Below, one piece after another: positions 1 through 9,702 of a DNA stretch of 64,000 nucleotides. Each line of letters opens with the position of its first letter. The first letter of the stretch is position 1. Made by a program: the position numbers and the translations under genes. The notes below the pieces were generated by a model. It was not told where the DNA came from, did not search any database, and saw only the letters and a list, made by a program, of their open reading frames with translations. Location: NCBI RefSeq assembly GCF_014842975.1, contig NZ_JACYXK010000027.1, positions 62,001 through 126,000 on the forward strand, read 5' to 3'. The DNA is from Rhodanobacter sp. DHB23 (lineage in GTDB: Bacteria > Pseudomonadota > Gammaproteobacteria > Xanthomonadales > Rhodanobacteraceae).

Positions 1-611
1 ATGTACATCAGCGGCTTCAGCGTGAGCAGGAACAGGTCGCGCACCAGCGCCTTTTCCTCGTCATCCAGCTTCACGCTGCGCGCCGACCTGCCCTCGTTGA
101 GCGCGACGGCGAGCTTCTGCAGCACCGGCTTCTTCGCCAGTGCTTCCTTGTCGTTGGCCTTGGCCGCGCGCTCGGCGCGGTTCAGCGCCTTCTCCACCGA
201 TTCCAGGTCGGCCAGCGCCAGCTCGGTGTCGATGGTCTCGATGTCGGCGATCGGATCGACCTTGCCGGCCACGTGGATCACGTCGCCCTCGAAGCAGCGC
301 ACCACGTGGGTGATCGCGTCCACCTCGCGGATGTGCGCGAGGAACTTGTTGCCCAGGCCCTCGCCCTTCGACGCGCCGGCGACCAGGCCGGCGATGTCCA
401 CGAACTCCACCGCGGTCGGGATCACCTTCTGCGGATTGACGATGGCCGACAGCGCATTGAGCCGCAGGTCAGGCACCGGCACCACGCCCACGTTCGGCTC
501 GATGGTGCAGAACGGGAAGTTCGCCGCGGCGATGCCGGCCTTGGTCAGCGCGTTGAACAGGGTGGATTTGCCGACGTTGGGCAAGCCGACGATGCCGCAT
601 TTGATGCCCAT
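1..611 (-). CDS. ychF: Ribosome-binding ATPase YchF (C-terminal part off the left edge)
   Basis: Obg-related P-loop nucleotidase that hydrolyses ATP and associates with ribosomes. The first 203 residues are visible, beginning [20 protein letters not shown], which contains the G1 P-loop (GLPNVGKST). The switch region [20 protein letters not shown] and a coiled-coil-like Ala/Lys/Glu-rich stretch follow, all typical of YchF. The E. coli protein is about 363 residues, so roughly 160 residues plus the TGS domain lie outside the window. It is the last gene of the minus-strand pth-ychF block and is separated from pth by a GGATTCG-family repeat. Family assignment is certain; the missing C-terminus cannot be judged. 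Confidence 0.95.
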   Translation of the reverse strand, partial: MGIKCGIVGLPNVGKSTLFNALTKAGIAAANFPFCTIEPNVGVVPVPDLRLNALSAIVNPQKVIPTAVEFVDIAGLVAGASKGEGLGNKFLAHIREVDAITHVVRCFEGDVIHVAGKVDPIADIETIDTELALADLESVEKALNRAERAAKANDKEALAKKPVLQKLAVALNEGRSARSVKLDDEEKALVRDLFLLTLKPLMY

Positions 612-621
612 TTTTTGCTCC

Positions 622-707
622 GGGATTCGTGATTTGGGATTCGGGATTCGGAAGAGCGGGACCGCCATGCTTCTGACGAATCCCGAATCCCGTATCCCGA
701 ATCCCGG
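622..707. repeat. Inverted GGATTCG-type intergenic repeat, copy 1
   Basis: A cluster of GGGATTCG-like units at 622-650 is followed by their inverted complement (CGAATCCC units) at 678-707, which can fold into one long imperfect hairpin. It fills almost the whole gap between pth and ychF. A second copy of the same element lies at 2073-2166, on the other side of the pth-rplY pair. Confidence 0.8.
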
Positions 708-1283
708 CTATTTCGTATGCAACCGCTGCATGGCCTTGTCGAACTGCCCCTCGACCGCCAGCGGCAGCACGTCCAGCGCGCGCGCGACGCCGTCAAGGAT
801 GGCGTCCTCGTCCTGCGCCGAGGGGCGTCCGAGCACCCAGGGTGTGACCTTGTCCTTGTGGCCGGGATGGCCGATGCCGATGCGCAGGCGGTGGAACCTG
901 CCGTGGCCGAGGTGGGCCACGATGTCGCGCAGGCCGTTCTGGCCGCCGTGGCCGCCGTCGAACTTCATCCGCACGGTGCCCGCATCGAGATCCAGCTCGT
1001 CGTGCGCCACCAGGCACTCGTCCGGCTCGATCTTGTAGTAGCGCAGCGCGGAAGCCACCGCGATGCCGCTCTTGTTCATGAAGGTGGCGGGCTTGAGCAG
1101 CCACACCGGCTCGCCGGCGATGCGCAGCTTGCAGGTCTCGCCGTGCAGCTTGCCGTCGAAGCCCCAGCGCCCGTCCTGCCCCGCCGCGAGGGCGTCAACA
1201 AACCAGAACCCGGCGTTGTGCCGGGTTCGGAGGTATTCGGCACCGGGATTGCCCAGCCCGACGATGAGTCGCAGACCCGCCAT
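708..1283 (-). CDS. pth: Peptidyl-tRNA hydrolase
   Basis: Releases tRNA from prematurely dropped peptidyl-tRNA in the cytoplasm. The protein is 191 residues, the usual family length. It begins [14 protein letters not shown] and contains [10 protein letters not shown] (catalytic His region), [10 protein letters not shown] and [24 protein letters not shown], all hallmark motifs. I chose the ATG at 1283 because the family start sits directly before the [11 protein letters not shown] strand; an in-frame GTG at 1301 would only add six unsupported residues. It lies 54 bases downstream of rplY, a very common pairing in gammaproteobacteria, with a strong GC hairpin between them. Confidence 0.96.
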   Translation of the reverse strand: MAGLRLIVGLGNPGAEYLRTRHNAGFWFVDALAAGQDGRWGFDGKLHGETCKLRIAGEPVWLLKPATFMNKSGIAVASALRYYKIEPDECLVAHDELDLDAGTVRMKFDGGHGGQNGLRDIVAHLGHGRFHRLRIGIGHPGHKDKVTPWVLGRPSAQDEDAILDGVARALDVLPLAVEGQFDKAMQRLHTK

Positions 1284-1302
1284 GACGGCAAGCAAGCGCA
1301 CA

Positions 1303-1330
1303 CGTCCCGCGCCCGGACGGGCGCGGGACG
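1303..1330. terminator. Strong hairpin between rplY and pth
   Basis: A perfect 12-bp stem (1303-1314 with 1319-1330) with a 4-base loop lies between the rplY stop and the pth start. No T-run follows on the minus strand, so it may be an attenuator or RNA-processing site rather than a full intrinsic terminator. rplY and pth could therefore be transcribed together at unequal levels. Confidence 0.5.
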
Positions 1331-1337
1331 CAGCGGC

Positions 1338-1997
1338 TTACTTCTTGTCCTTGGCCGGGGCGGCGGGCTTCGCTTCCGCGGCCGGAGCGGCTTCGGCAGG
1401 CACTTCCTCGACCTCTTCCTTCACCGCGTTCGCGGTGACCACCGTGGTGTCGTGGTCGGCACCCAGGTGCAGCGCCACGATCTCCACGCCCTTCGGCAGC
1501 TTCAGCTGCGACAGGTGGATGATGTCGCCGGGCTTCAGGTCGGCCAGGTCGAGTTCGATGAACTCCGGCAGGTCCTTCGGCAGGCAGGAGATTTCCACTT
1601 CCGTCAGGTTGTGCGAGATCACCACGCCGGAGGTCTTGGCGGCAGCGGACTTTTCCTGGTTGAGGAAGTGCAGCGGCACGTTCACGCGGATGGCGTGGTT
1701 CTCGTCGATGCGCAGGAAATCCATGTGCATCATCTGCTGCTTGAACGGGTGCTTCTGCCAGTCGCGCACCAGCACCTTCTGCACCTTGCCGTCGACGTTC
1801 AGGTCGAGCACGGAGGAAAAGAACCACTCGTGCTTGGCGGCGAGCAGGATGGTGTTGTGCTCGATCTGGATGCTCTGCGGGGGCTGGCCTGCGCCATAGA
1901 CGACGGCCGGCACGTAGGCCGCACGACGCAGGCGGCGGCTCGCACCTTTCCCCTCGTCCTTGCGGCTCTCGGCCTTGATTTCATGAGTCTGTGCCAT
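1338..1997 (-). CDS. rplY: 50S ribosomal protein L25 (CTC family)
   Basis: 5S rRNA-binding protein of the large ribosomal subunit. At 219 residues it is the long TL5/CTC form: an N-terminal L25 beta-barrel (MAQTHEIKAESRKDEGKG, GAGQPPQSIQIEHN) is followed by the beta-rich C-terminal domain (PLHFLNQEKSAAAKTSGV, LPKDLPEFIELDLADLKPGD). It ends in an Ala/Glu/Pro/Lys-rich tail, as in other Xanthomonadales. The ATG at 1997 has an AAGG-like ribosome-binding site about 12 bases upstream and matches the family start. It sits between prs and pth on the same strand. Confidence 0.96.
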   Translation of the reverse strand: MAQTHEIKAESRKDEGKGASRRLRRAAYVPAVVYGAGQPPQSIQIEHNTILLAAKHEWFFSSVLDLNVDGKVQKVLVRDWQKHPFKQQMMHMDFLRIDENHAIRVNVPLHFLNQEKSAAAKTSGVVISHNLTEVEISCLPKDLPEFIELDLADLKPGDIIHLSQLKLPKGVEIVALHLGADHDTTVVTANAVKEEVEEVPAEAAPAAEAKPAAPAKDKK

Positions 1998-2041
1998 TTC
2001 TTTTACTACCTTTGGAGTGATCCACCTTGCGGCGGTTGAGT

Positions 2042-2065
2042 GACTCCCCCGCGACCAGGGGAGTC
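2042..2065. terminator. Hairpin in the prs-rplY gap
   Basis: GACTCCCC at 2042-2049 pairs perfectly with GGGGAGTC at 2058-2065. It lies about 45 bases upstream of the rplY start, where it could end prs transcripts or form part of the rplY leader. There is no clear T-run. Confidence 0.35.
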
Positions 2066-2072
2066 GTTGGAT

Positions 2073-2166
2073 CGGGATTCGGGAGACGGGATTCGGGATT
2101 CGGTAGAGCGGCGAGGCGCGAGCCCTTGGCTTTTCCGAATCCCGAATCCCGAATTCCGAATCCCGG
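2073..2166. repeat. Inverted GGATTCG-type intergenic repeat, copy 2
   Basis: Units of CGGGATTCGGG at 2073-2103 are followed by their inverted complement at 2135-2166. It belongs to the same family as the element at 622-707 and ends eight bases before the prs stop codon. The two copies bracket pth and rplY in the same orientation. Confidence 0.8.
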
Positions 2167-2173
2167 CGTTCAA

Positions 2174-3133
2174 TCAATCGATGTACAGCGAACTCACCGA
2201 TTCGCCGAAGGCGACGCGGCGGATCGTCTCGGCCAGCAGCTCGGCCACCGACAGCACGCGGATCTTCGCGTTGGCCTTCGCCTCGGCGCTGAGCGGCAGC
2301 GTGTTGGTGACCACCAGCTGGTCGAGCTGGGAATTCTCCAGGTTGCTCATCGCCGCGCCGGACAGCACCGGGTGCACGCAATAGGCCACCACCTTCTTCG
2401 CGCCGCGCTCCTTCAGCGCCGCGGCCGCGGCGCACAGCGTGCCGGCGGTGTCGACGATGTCATCCACCATCACGCAGGTCTTGCCCGCGACGTCGCCGAT
2501 GATGTTCATCACCGTGGCCACGTTGGCCTTGGGGCGGCGCTTGTCGATGATCGCCAGGTCGGCGTCATCCAGCCGCTTGGCCAGCGCGCGGGCGCGCACC
2601 ACGCCGCCCACGTCCGGGCTGACCACGATCAGGTCGTCCATGCTGTGGTTGCGCCAGATGTCGGCCAGCAGCACCGGCGAGGCGTAGACGTTGTCCACCG
2701 GGATGTCGAAGAAACCCTGGATCTGCTCGGCATGCAGATCCACCGTGACCACGCGGTCGATGCCGGCCGTGCCGATCATCTTGGCCACCAGCTTCGCGGT
2801 GATCGGCACGCGCGCCGAACGCGGGCGGCGGTCCTGCCGCGCATAGCCGAAGTACGGGATCACCGCGGTGACGCGGGCGGCGGAGGCGCGCTTCAGCGCG
2901 TCGGCCAGCGCCAGCAACTCGACCAGGTTCTTCGCGCTCGGCGCGCCCGTGGGCTGCAGCACGAACACTTCCTGGTTGCGCACGTTCTCCTCGATCTCGA
3001 TCTGCACCTCGCCGTCGCTGAAGGTGCTGACCAGGACCTTGCCCAGCGGCACGCCCAGGCGATGCGCGACCTCCTCGGCGAGACGGGGATGCGCGTTGCC
3101 GGCAAACAGCATCATCGGGCTGGAACTGTCCAC
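2174..3133 (-). CDS. prs: Ribose-phosphate pyrophosphokinase
   Basis: Makes PRPP from ribose 5-phosphate and ATP for purine, pyrimidine, histidine and NAD synthesis. It is 319 residues (E. coli 315). Visible motifs are [17 protein letters not shown] at the N-terminus, the flexible catalytic region [20 protein letters not shown], and the PRPP-binding loop [14 protein letters not shown]. The GTG at 3133 was chosen because a GAGGAA ribosome-binding site lies about eight bases upstream; a later ATG at 3115 lacks one. A tRNA-Gln gene lies directly upstream on the same strand, the arrangement seen in Xanthomonas. Confidence 0.96.
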   Translation of the reverse strand: MDSSSPMMLFAGNAHPRLAEEVAHRLGVPLGKVLVSTFSDGEVQIEIEENVRNQEVFVLQPTGAPSAKNLVELLALADALKRASAARVTAVIPYFGYARQDRRPRSARVPITAKLVAKMIGTAGIDRVVTVDLHAEQIQGFFDIPVDNVYASPVLLADIWRNHSMDDLIVVSPDVGGVVRARALAKRLDDADLAIIDKRRPKANVATVMNIIGDVAGKTCVMVDDIVDTAGTLCAAAAALKERGAKKVVAYCVHPVLSGAAMSNLENSQLDQLVVTNTLPLSAEAKANAKIRVLSVAELLAETIRRVAFGESVSSLYID

Positions 3134-3209
3134 GCGTGCATTCCTCGGAGTGCGATGAAGGTGCGAGAGTCTGGGTAGTGCAGGATTCCGCCACCCAGAT
3201 TCCCTAGAG

Positions 3210-3286
3210 TGGCTGGGGCGGAAGGATTCGAACCTTCGCATGCAGGAATCAAAATCCTGTGCCTTAACCAGCTTGGCGACGCCCCA
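3210..3286 (-). tRNA. tRNA-Gln (anticodon TTG)
   Basis: A 77-base gene including an encoded 3' CCA. The acceptor arms TGGGGCG and CGCCCCA pair fully. The anticodon stem CAGGA/TCCTG encloses the loop TTTTGAT, giving anticodon TTG, and the T-arm contains GGTTCGAATCC. It lies between ispE and prs on the same strand and may be co-transcribed with them. Confidence 0.97.
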
Positions 3287-3367
3287 GTGATTGATCCCGA
3301 TGGGCCGCCTTCCTGGCGATCCATCGGAGCGACCACTCCTGTGGTTCGCCTGTCGCTGCTCCGGCCG

Positions 3368-4756
3368 TCAGGGCCGGTTCGGGCCGCCTTCATGGCGACC
3401 CCATGCCTCATGCAAGGGCGAAACCGCGACGCCGGTGGCCACGTGGGCCGTGAACGCCGCGGGGCAACGATCCGCGATGGCCTGCGCCTGTTCCCGCGAG
3501 CGCAGCTCCAGGAACACGCAACCGCCGCTGCCGGAAAGCCTTGCCGGACCGTACTGGCCCAGCCAATCCAGCGCCGCCGCCACGCGCGGATGGCGCTCGC
3601 GCACCACCGATGTGAAGGCGTTCTCCGTCGTTTCGCCCGAAACAAAGGATGAAATTGTCGCCCGGGGCGCATTTCGTGTCAATTCAGGCGCTTGAAACAG
3701 CGCCGCGGTGGGCACGTGCTCATGCGGGTCGAGCACCACGTAATGCCGCCGCGGCAGCGCCAGCGGGGTGAGCCGCTCGCCCACGCCCTCGGCCCAGGCC
3801 GAACGGCCGCGCACGAAGACCGGCACGTCGGCACCCAGTTGCCGGCCCAGTTCCGCCAGCGCGTCCTCGTCCAGCCCGCAACCCCACAGGTGGTTCAGCG
3901 CCACCAGCACGGTGGCCGCGTCCGAGCTGCCGCCGCCCAGGCCGCCGCCCATCGGGATACGCTTTTCCAGCTCGATGTCCGCACCCAGCGTGCCATCCGA
4001 GCGTTCGCGCAGCAGCCACGCGGCGCGCACCACCAGGTCGTCCTGTTCGGGCACGCCGGGCACGTCGCTGACGCGGCGGATCACGCCATCCGTGCGCACG
4101 CGCAGGCGCAGCCCGTCGCCCCAGTCGAGCAGGCGGAACACGGTCTGCAGCTCGTGGTAGCCGTCGGCGCGACGGCCGGTGATGCGCAGGAACAGGTTGA
4201 GCTTGGCCGGCGCCGGCCAGCGCGTCCAGCCGCGGGGCGAAGCCTGCAGGCGGCGGCGCATGTAGACGCGCAGGTGCATGGGAAAGCCGCGCGCGCGGTC
4301 GTGCGCATCGTGTTCCGCCAGCGCCGGCGTGTAGCGCGCCGGATCGATGGCCTCGAAACCGTGGCGCGCATAGAACGGGGCATTCCACGGCACGTCCGCG
4401 AGCGTGCCCAGCACCACCGACGGATAGCCCGACTCGGCCGCCCACGCGCAGGCGTGCTCCAGCAGCGCCGCGCCGATGCCGCGCCGGCCGTGGCTGGGCA
4501 GCACGTCGATCTCGGCGATGCCCACTTCGCCGTCCTCGACCGCCACGCCCACGAAGCCCACGGCACGACCCTCCCCGTCCTGCGCCACCCACACGTGCCC
4601 GGCAGCCGTTGCCTCGAGCAGGGCCTGCACATCCATGGGCGCGGCCGCGTAGGACGGCCACGCGGGATGGCCGCGGAACAGTTCCTGCGCCGCGCGCTCG
4701 ATGTCGCGCAGCGCGTCGGCCTGGTCGAGGCGGGCGGGAGCGATGGTGAAACTCAT
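3368..4756 (-). CDS. ispE: GNAT acetyltransferase fused in frame to IspE (CDP-ME kinase)
   Basis: One open frame of 462 codons. Residues 1-165 look like a GNAT N-acetyltransferase, with acetyl-CoA loop [10 protein letters not shown] at 91-100 and [14 protein letters not shown] at 126-139. Residues 180-462 are a complete 4-diphosphocytidyl-2-C-methyl-D-erythritol kinase of the MEP isoprenoid pathway, with [21 protein letters not shown] and the GHMP ATP loop [17 protein letters not shown] near 268-284. IspE alone is normally about 285 residues. No stop separates the parts. An internal ATG at 4261 could start IspE alone but lacks a convincing ribosome-binding site. lolB ends six bases upstream. 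The GNAT substrate is unknown. The IspE identity is certain; whether the native product is a fusion is not. Confidence 0.88.
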   Translation of the reverse strand: MSFTIAPARLDQADALRDIERAAQELFRGHPAWPSYAAAPMDVQALLEATAAGHVWVAQDGEGRAVGFVGVAVEDGEVGIAEIDVLPSHGRRGIGAALLEHACAWAAESGYPSVVLGTLADVPWNAPFYARHGFEAIDPARYTPALAEHDAHDRARGFPMHLRVYMRRRLQASPRGWTRWPAPAKLNLFLRITGRRADGYHELQTVFRLLDWGDGLRLRVRTDGVIRRVSDVPGVPEQDDLVVRAAWLLRERSDGTLGADIELEKRIPMGGGLGGGSSDAATVLVALNHLWGCGLDEDALAELGRQLGADVPVFVRGRSAWAEGVGERLTPLALPRRHYVVLDPHEHVPTAALFQAPELTRNAPRATISSFVSGETTENAFTSVVRERHPRVAAALDWLGQYGPARLSGSGGCVFLELRSREQAQAIADRCPAAFTAHVATGVAVSPLHEAWGRHEGGPNRP

Positions 4757-4762
4757 GGGGCC

Positions 4763-5374
4763 TTACCGGATCGTCCAGCTCTCCACCGACAGCCGCACCT
4801 TGTACGGCGGCCGCGAGGCGAAGATGGTGGTGGGCAGCGGCGGCTGGCGCGTGCTGTCCCAGGCGCGGTAGTCCACCGACCAGCCGTCCTGCGTGAGCAG
4901 CGAGGGCAGGCGGTTGTCGCCGAACGCCAGCTCGGCGGGGCCGCTGTCGGCGCGCAGGCCCAGCACCCAGGCGCGCAGGTCGTGCAGCGGCACGGTCCAG
5001 CCCAGCGCATGCTGCATCAGCGCCTCCGCGTCGGGGCCGTGCAGGGGACCGCCATTCACGCCTTCCAGGGTGGCGCCGTCGGGACCGCCGCTGAGGCGGA
5101 AGTCCGCGCCGCTGAGGGCCGGCCCATGCAGCACGAATTCGTAGCGATCGCCGTCCTGCGTCCAGGCAAGGCTGCCGCTGCCGCCGGCATGGCCGTCGGA
5201 AACGCCCAGCCGTCCCTGCAGGGTCCAGTGGTCGGCGTGGGCCAGCGCGTGCTCGCGTTCGAGCTGTGCATTGAGCAGGGACGCGTCGCCCTTGATGCGC
5301 AACGCCTGCTGCGGCACGCAGGCGGCCAGCAGCAGCGGCAGGGCCGCCGCGAGGAACCGGAAATGTCGCTTCAT
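4763..5374 (-). CDS. lolB: Outer-membrane lipoprotein insertion protein LolB
   Basis: Receives lipoproteins from LolA and inserts them into the inner leaflet of the outer membrane. It is 203 residues with a lipoprotein signal peptide (MKRHFRFLAAALPLLLAACV) and predicted lipidated Cys19. WTLQGRLGVSDG, GSLAWTQDGDRYEFVLHGP and the C-terminal KVRLSVESWTIR match the LolB beta-sandwich. The start codon overlaps the stop of the upstream TPR lipoprotein by four bases and ispE follows directly, so the three genes form one operon. The lolB-ispE linkage is conserved in gammaproteobacteria. Confidence 0.93.
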   Translation of the reverse strand: MKRHFRFLAAALPLLLAACVPQQALRIKGDASLLNAQLEREHALAHADHWTLQGRLGVSDGHAGGSGSLAWTQDGDRYEFVLHGPALSGADFRLSGGPDGATLEGVNGGPLHGPDAEALMQHALGWTVPLHDLRAWVLGLRADSGPAELAFGDNRLPSLLTQDGWSVDYRAWDSTRQPPLPTTIFASRPPYKVRLSVESWTIR

Positions 5375-7089
5375 GGATTCAACCGTTTGAGGGTGTCCTG
5401 CAGGCTGGCGTTGTGCGGATCCATCCTGCGCACGGCATCGAACACCCGTTGCGCGCCCTGGCGGTCGCCCTGCTTCCACAGCACCTCGCCGAGGTGCACG
5501 CCGATGTCGGCGTCCTTGCCGGCCTGCCACGCGCTGCGCAGCGACTGCACCGCCTGGTCGAGGTGGCCCAGCCGGTACTGCACCCAGCCCCACGAGTCGG
5601 CGATGGCCGGATCGTTCGGTCGCGCCGCGCGCGCCTTGGCGATCAACCGCGCCGCCTCGGGGAGGTCGCGGTCCGCGTCGGCCAGGGTGAAGCCCAGCGC
5701 ATTGCTGGCGTCGATGTCGTCGGGCTTGAGCTTGAGCAGGCTGCGGAAATCCTGCACGGCGGGGTCGATCTGCCCGGCGCTGGCATAGGCGAGCCCGCGG
5801 CCATACAGCAGGCCCGGGTCGTTCGGCGCCACCTGCAGCGCGCGGGTGAAGGCGTCGACGGCCCGCGGGTAGCTCTGCTCCTGCATGTAGATCTCGGCAT
5901 CGAGCTCCCAGGCCTGGCGCAGCTGCTTCGGCTGGTCGAGATAGTCCATCTCCATCTGGCCGAGCAGCTCGTGCGCCTCGGCGCCCTTGCCCTGCGCCTG
6001 CAGCAGCACGGCGCTGCGCAGGTCGGCGTCGAAGGCATGCGGATCGTCGTCGCCGACCTGGTTGTACCAGGCCAGGGCCTCGGCATCGCGATGCTGCATC
6101 TCGGCCAGCTGGCCGAGCAGGAAGGCGTTCTGCGTGCGCACGTCGGGCGCGGCCTGCTGCAACTGGCGGTACAGCGCGGCAAGCGCCTTGGCGTCCTTGC
6201 CGTGCGCGGCGAGCGCGGCGCGCAACTGGTAGGTGTCGGCGCTCTGCGGACCGTGCTCCAGCACCCTGGCGGCCGCCGCGTCGTCGCCGGACTCGCTGAG
6301 CAGGCTGGCGTAGACCAGGCGCAGGCGCGTGTCGTCCGGCAACCTGGCGTTCGCCTGCTGCAGCAGCGCGAGCGCCCCCTTGGTGTCGCCGCTGCCGGCC
6401 TTCATCTGCGCCGACCAGACATAGACCTCGGCGGCGTCGGGGAAGCGGGCCATGGCGGCATCCGCGATCCGCTGCGCATAGGCGTGCCGGCCCAGCTTGT
6501 CGCCCAGCTCGCTCATCGCCAGCCAGGCCTGCGGGTCGGCGGGCAGGCGCTGCGGCGTCGCCAGCGCTTCCAGCAGTTGCCCGGCCTGCGCCTGGTCGCG
6601 CGCGGCCACCAGCGCCTGGCCGAAGCTGCGCCATGCGTTCTTGTCGCGGCCGTCGGTGAGTATCCGCAGCTGGCGCTGCGCCTCGAGCGTGTCGCCGCGG
6701 TCCAGCGCGAGCTGCGCGCGCGCCTGCGCCATCGCCGCCGGCTTGGCGCCCAGCGACTGCCAGCGATCCAGCGCGCGGCTGGCCGCGTCGTCGTCGTGCA
6801 CCGCGATCGCCAGCGCCGCGGCGCGCTCGGCCACGCCGGGATCGGTGCTGATCGCCATGGCCTTGCCGTAATGCAGCGCGGCGGACTTCAGGTCGGAATG
6901 GCCCAGCGCCATTTCGCCGGCCATCAGCTGCGCGAGCAGGTCGTGCTCCGCATCCGGCGTCGCCACCACCAGGTGCGCCAGCGGCTGGGGCGTGGACGCG
7001 GGCGCCGGCCCGGCGGCCGGCTTGAGCGGCGCCTGGGCGCAGCCGGCCAGCCCGAGCATCAGCGTGACGGCTGCCGTAAAATGCCGCAT
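5371..7089 (-). CDS. TPR-repeat outer-membrane lipoprotein
   Basis: A 572-residue protein that starts MRHFTAAVTLMLGLAGCAQA, a lipoprotein signal with Cys17. The rest consists of helical tetratricopeptide repeats such as DIGVHLGEVLWKQGDRQGA and GLLYGRGLAYASAGQIDPA. TPR proteins of this type commonly sit next to lolB in Xanthomonadales and Pseudomonas. They are expected to be periplasm-facing scaffolds, but no specific partner is established here. I chose the ATG at 7089 because it gives a proper signal peptide; the frame stays open another 29 codons upstream without a plausible start. It is divergent from hemA. Confidence 0.85.
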   Translation of the reverse strand: MRHFTAAVTLMLGLAGCAQAPLKPAAGPAPASTPQPLAHLVVATPDAEHDLLAQLMAGEMALGHSDLKSAALHYGKAMAISTDPGVAERAAALAIAVHDDDAASRALDRWQSLGAKPAAMAQARAQLALDRGDTLEAQRQLRILTDGRDKNAWRSFGQALVAARDQAQAGQLLEALATPQRLPADPQAWLAMSELGDKLGRHAYAQRIADAAMARFPDAAEVYVWSAQMKAGSGDTKGALALLQQANARLPDDTRLRLVYASLLSESGDDAAAARVLEHGPQSADTYQLRAALAAHGKDAKALAALYRQLQQAAPDVRTQNAFLLGQLAEMQHRDAEALAWYNQVGDDDPHAFDADLRSAVLLQAQGKGAEAHELLGQMEMDYLDQPKQLRQAWELDAEIYMQEQSYPRAVDAFTRALQVAPNDPGLLYGRGLAYASAGQIDPAVQDFRSLLKLKPDDIDASNALGFTLADADRDLPEAARLIAKARAARPNDPAIADSWGWVQYRLGHLDQAVQSLRSAWQAGKDADIGVHLGEVLWKQGDRQGAQRVFDAVRRMDPHNASLQDTLKRLNP

Positions 7090-7236
7090 CTGCTTGAATC
7101 CACAACGCCTGCTTCGCACACTGACCACCGTCTGTCCGTCACGTCTGCACACACGCCACACCGTGTCCGATTCCACGGCGCCTCGACGACAAGCTTAGCC
7201 TACGCCGCCTGACTACCGCCGGACCTCCGTCACCGC

Positions 7237-8505
7237 ATGCCGCTGATCGCTCTAGGGCTCAACCACCTCACCGCGCCGGTCGCCCTGCGCGAGCAAGTGG
7301 CGTTCGATCCCGAAGCCACCGCCGCCGCCCTGCATGAATTGCAGCGCGAACCCGGCGTGGAGGAAGCGCTGATCCTGTCCACCTGCAACCGCACCGAGCT
7401 TTACGTGAGCGTGGCCGCCGGCGCCGAGCAGTTGCCGCAGGCCTGGCTGGGCCGCCACCACCGGCTGGCTCCCGGCAAGCTGGACGAGTTCCTCTACCGC
7501 CACGACGAACAGGACGCTGCACGCCACCTGTTCCGCGTCGCCACCGGGCTGGACTCGATGGTGCTGGGCGAACCGCAGATCCTCGGCCAGGTGAAGGACG
7601 CCTACCAGCTCGCGCGCGAGGCGAACGCGCTGAAGGCACCGCTGGACCGCCTGCTGCAGCACACCTTCGCGGTGGCCAAGCGCGTGCGCACGGAAACCCG
7701 CATCGGCGCGCACACCGTGTCGGTGGCGTTCACCGCGGTGCGCCTCGCCGAGCAGGTGTTCGCCGACCTGCGCGAGGCCTGCGTGCTGCTGATCGGCGCC
7801 GGCGACACCATCGAACTGGCCGCGCGCCACCTTGCCGACAAGCAGGCGCGCCGGCTGATCGTGGCCAACCGCACGCTGGAAACCGCGCAGGACCTGGCCC
7901 AGCGCTACGGCGGCTACGCGATTGCGCTGGCCGACCTGCCGCAGCACCTGGCCGAAGCCGACATCGTGATTTCCTCCACCGCCGCACGCACGCCCGTGGT
8001 CACCCGCGCGATGGTGGAGAAGGCGCTGGCCACGCGCCGGCGCAAGCCGATGTTCATGGTGGACATCGCGGTGCCGCGCGACATCGAGCCGGCCGTGGCC
8101 GAACTGCCCGACGTCTACCTCTACGGCATCGACGACCTGCAGCAGGTGATCGACGACAACCGCCGCTCGCGCGCCGCCGCCGCCCGCGAGGCCGACGCCA
8201 TCATCGACCTGCAGGTGGACCGCTACATGGCCTGGCGCCGCGCGCTCGGCGTGCGCAACCCCGCGCTGGACCTGCGCCAGCATGCCGAGGTCTACCGCGA
8301 CGAAGTGCTGGAGAAGGCCCGCGCCATGCTCGCGCGCGGCAAGTCGCCCGACGAGGCGCTGGGCTTCCTCGCCCACACGCTCACCAACAAGCTGCTGCAC
8401 CACCCCAGCGCGCGGCTGCGCGAGGCGACGCTCTCCGGCGACCTCGACCTGCTGCATGCGGCTGGGCGCCTGTACGGACTCGACGAGCAAGACCCCGACC
8501 TGTAG
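7237..8505 (+). CDS. hemA: Glutamyl-tRNA reductase
   Basis: First committed step of C5 tetrapyrrole synthesis: NADPH-dependent reduction of Glu-tRNA(Glu) to glutamate-1-semialdehyde. It is 422 residues, full length. The start [20 protein letters not shown], catalytic Cys50 in [31 protein letters not shown], the NADPH-binding [16 protein letters not shown] and the C-terminal dimerisation helices are all present. It is divergent from the lolB operon, and prfA follows 93 bases downstream, a conserved hemA-prfA linkage. The gap to prfA is filled by a large perfect hairpin. Confidence 0.97.
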   Translation: MPLIALGLNHLTAPVALREQVAFDPEATAAALHELQREPGVEEALILSTCNRTELYVSVAAGAEQLPQAWLGRHHRLAPGKLDEFLYRHDEQDAARHLFRVATGLDSMVLGEPQILGQVKDAYQLAREANALKAPLDRLLQHTFAVAKRVRTETRIGAHTVSVAFTAVRLAEQVFADLREACVLLIGAGDTIELAARHLADKQARRLIVANRTLETAQDLAQRYGGYAIALADLPQHLAEADIVISSTAARTPVVTRAMVEKALATRRRKPMFMVDIAVPRDIEPAVAELPDVYLYGIDDLQQVIDDNRRSRAAAAREADAIIDLQVDRYMAWRRALGVRNPALDLRQHAEVYRDEVLEKARAMLARGKSPDEALGFLAHTLTNKLLHHPSARLREATLSGDLDLLHAAGRLYGLDEQDPDL

Positions 8506-8575
8506 AGCGCACCCTGTGCGCGATGGCTCTGCGCTTCGATCGAAGCCCAAAGGCCATCGCGCACAGGGTGCGCTC
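8505..8575. repeat. REP-type element: 22-bp perfect hairpin between hemA and prfA
   Basis: The arm at 8505-8526 is the exact reverse complement of 8554-8575 (22 of 22). The 27-base loop itself contains the palindrome GCTTCGATCGAAGC at 8533-8546, so a cruciform or double hairpin is possible. The GAGCGCACCCTGTGCGCGAT core resembles interspersed repeats known from Xanthomonas and Stenotrophomonas (family recollection, not searched). It begins on the last base of the hemA stop codon. Confidence 0.85.
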
Positions 8576-8598
8576 CTACGCACGCAACCGACGATGCC

Positions 8599-9678
8599 AT
8601 GACGCCATCCATCCGCCGCAAACTCGAAACCCTTGCCGAGCGCCACGAGGAAATCGGCCTGCTGCTGGCCCAGCCCGACGTGCTGGCCGACGGCACGCGT
8701 TTCCGCGAACTGTCGCGCGAATACGCGCAGCTGGAGCCGGTCGCCGCCGCCTTGCGCGAGCATGAATCCGCCACGCACGAGCTGGCCGATGCGCGCGCGA
8801 TGCTGGGCGACCCCGAACTCGCCGCGATGGCCGCCGACGACGTCGCGCGGCTGGAAGCTCGCCTCGTCGAACTGGACGGCGAACTGCAGATCCTGCTGCT
8901 GCCTAAGGATCCGCGCGACGAGGCCAACCTCTACCTCGAAGTGCGCGCCGGCACCGGCGGCGACGAGGCGGCGATCTTCGCCGGCGACCTGTTTCGCATG
9001 TACGCGCGCTACGCCGAGCGCAAACGCTGGCAGGTGGAAATCCTCAGCGAGAGCCACGGCGAGCACGGCGGCTACAAGGAGATCGTGGCGCGCGTCGAAG
9101 GCAAGGGCGCGTACTCCCGGCTGAAGTTCGAATCGGGCACGCACCGCGTGCAGCGCGTGCCGGAAACCGAATCGCAGGGGCGCATCCACACCTCGGCCGC
9201 CACCGTGGCGATCCTGCCCGAGCTGGACGAGATCGAGGCCATCGCGATCAATCCCGCCGACCTCAAGATCGATACGTTCCGCGCCTCGGGCGCGGGCGGC
9301 CAGCACGTCAACAAGACCGACTCCGCGATCCGCATCACCCACCTCCCCACCGGCACGGTGGTGGAGTGCCAGGACGAGCGCAGCCAGCACAAGAACCGCG
9401 CCCGCGCGATGAGCCTGCTGCAGGCGCGCCTGCTGGACGAGGCGCAATCCAGGCAGACCGCGGCGCAGGCGCAGGAGCGCCGCCTGCAGGTGGGCTCGGG
9501 CGACCGCAGCCAGCGCATCCGCACCTACAACTTCCCGCAGGGCCGCATCACCGACCACCGCATCAACCTCACCCTGTACCGGCTGCCGGAAACCATGCAG
9601 GGCGACCTGGACGAGCTGGTCGACACGCTGACCCGCGAGAACCAGGCCGACCAGTTGCAGGCGCTGGGACAGGGTTGA
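8599..9678 (+). CDS. prfA: Peptide chain release factor 1
   Basis: Recognises UAA and UAG and triggers peptide release. It is 359 residues. The GGQ catalytic motif lies at 233-235 within [19 protein letters not shown]. The PxT-type codon-recognition region and the C-terminal [20 protein letters not shown] are intact. The ATG at 8599 matches the usual start ([19 protein letters not shown]). It is presumably co-transcribed with hemA through the hairpin. Confidence 0.97.
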   Translation: MTPSIRRKLETLAERHEEIGLLLAQPDVLADGTRFRELSREYAQLEPVAAALREHESATHELADARAMLGDPELAAMAADDVARLEARLVELDGELQILLLPKDPRDEANLYLEVRAGTGGDEAAIFAGDLFRMYARYAERKRWQVEILSESHGEHGGYKEIVARVEGKGAYSRLKFESGTHRVQRVPETESQGRIHTSAATVAILPELDEIEAIAINPADLKIDTFRASGAGGQHVNKTDSAIRITHLPTGTVVECQDERSQHKNRARAMSLLQARLLDEAQSRQTAAQAQERRLQVGSGDRSQRIRTYNFPQGRITDHRINLTLYRLPETMQGDLDELVDTLTRENQADQLQALGQG

Positions 9679-9702
9679 AGCGCCTTGTCCTTTACCTTTG
9701 AA

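Noticed and set aside
1338-2435. Longer version of rplY reaching back into prs
   Set aside because: Sequence upstream of 1997 translates the GGATTCG repeat and antisense prs; the ribosomal protein family starts at MAQTHEI.
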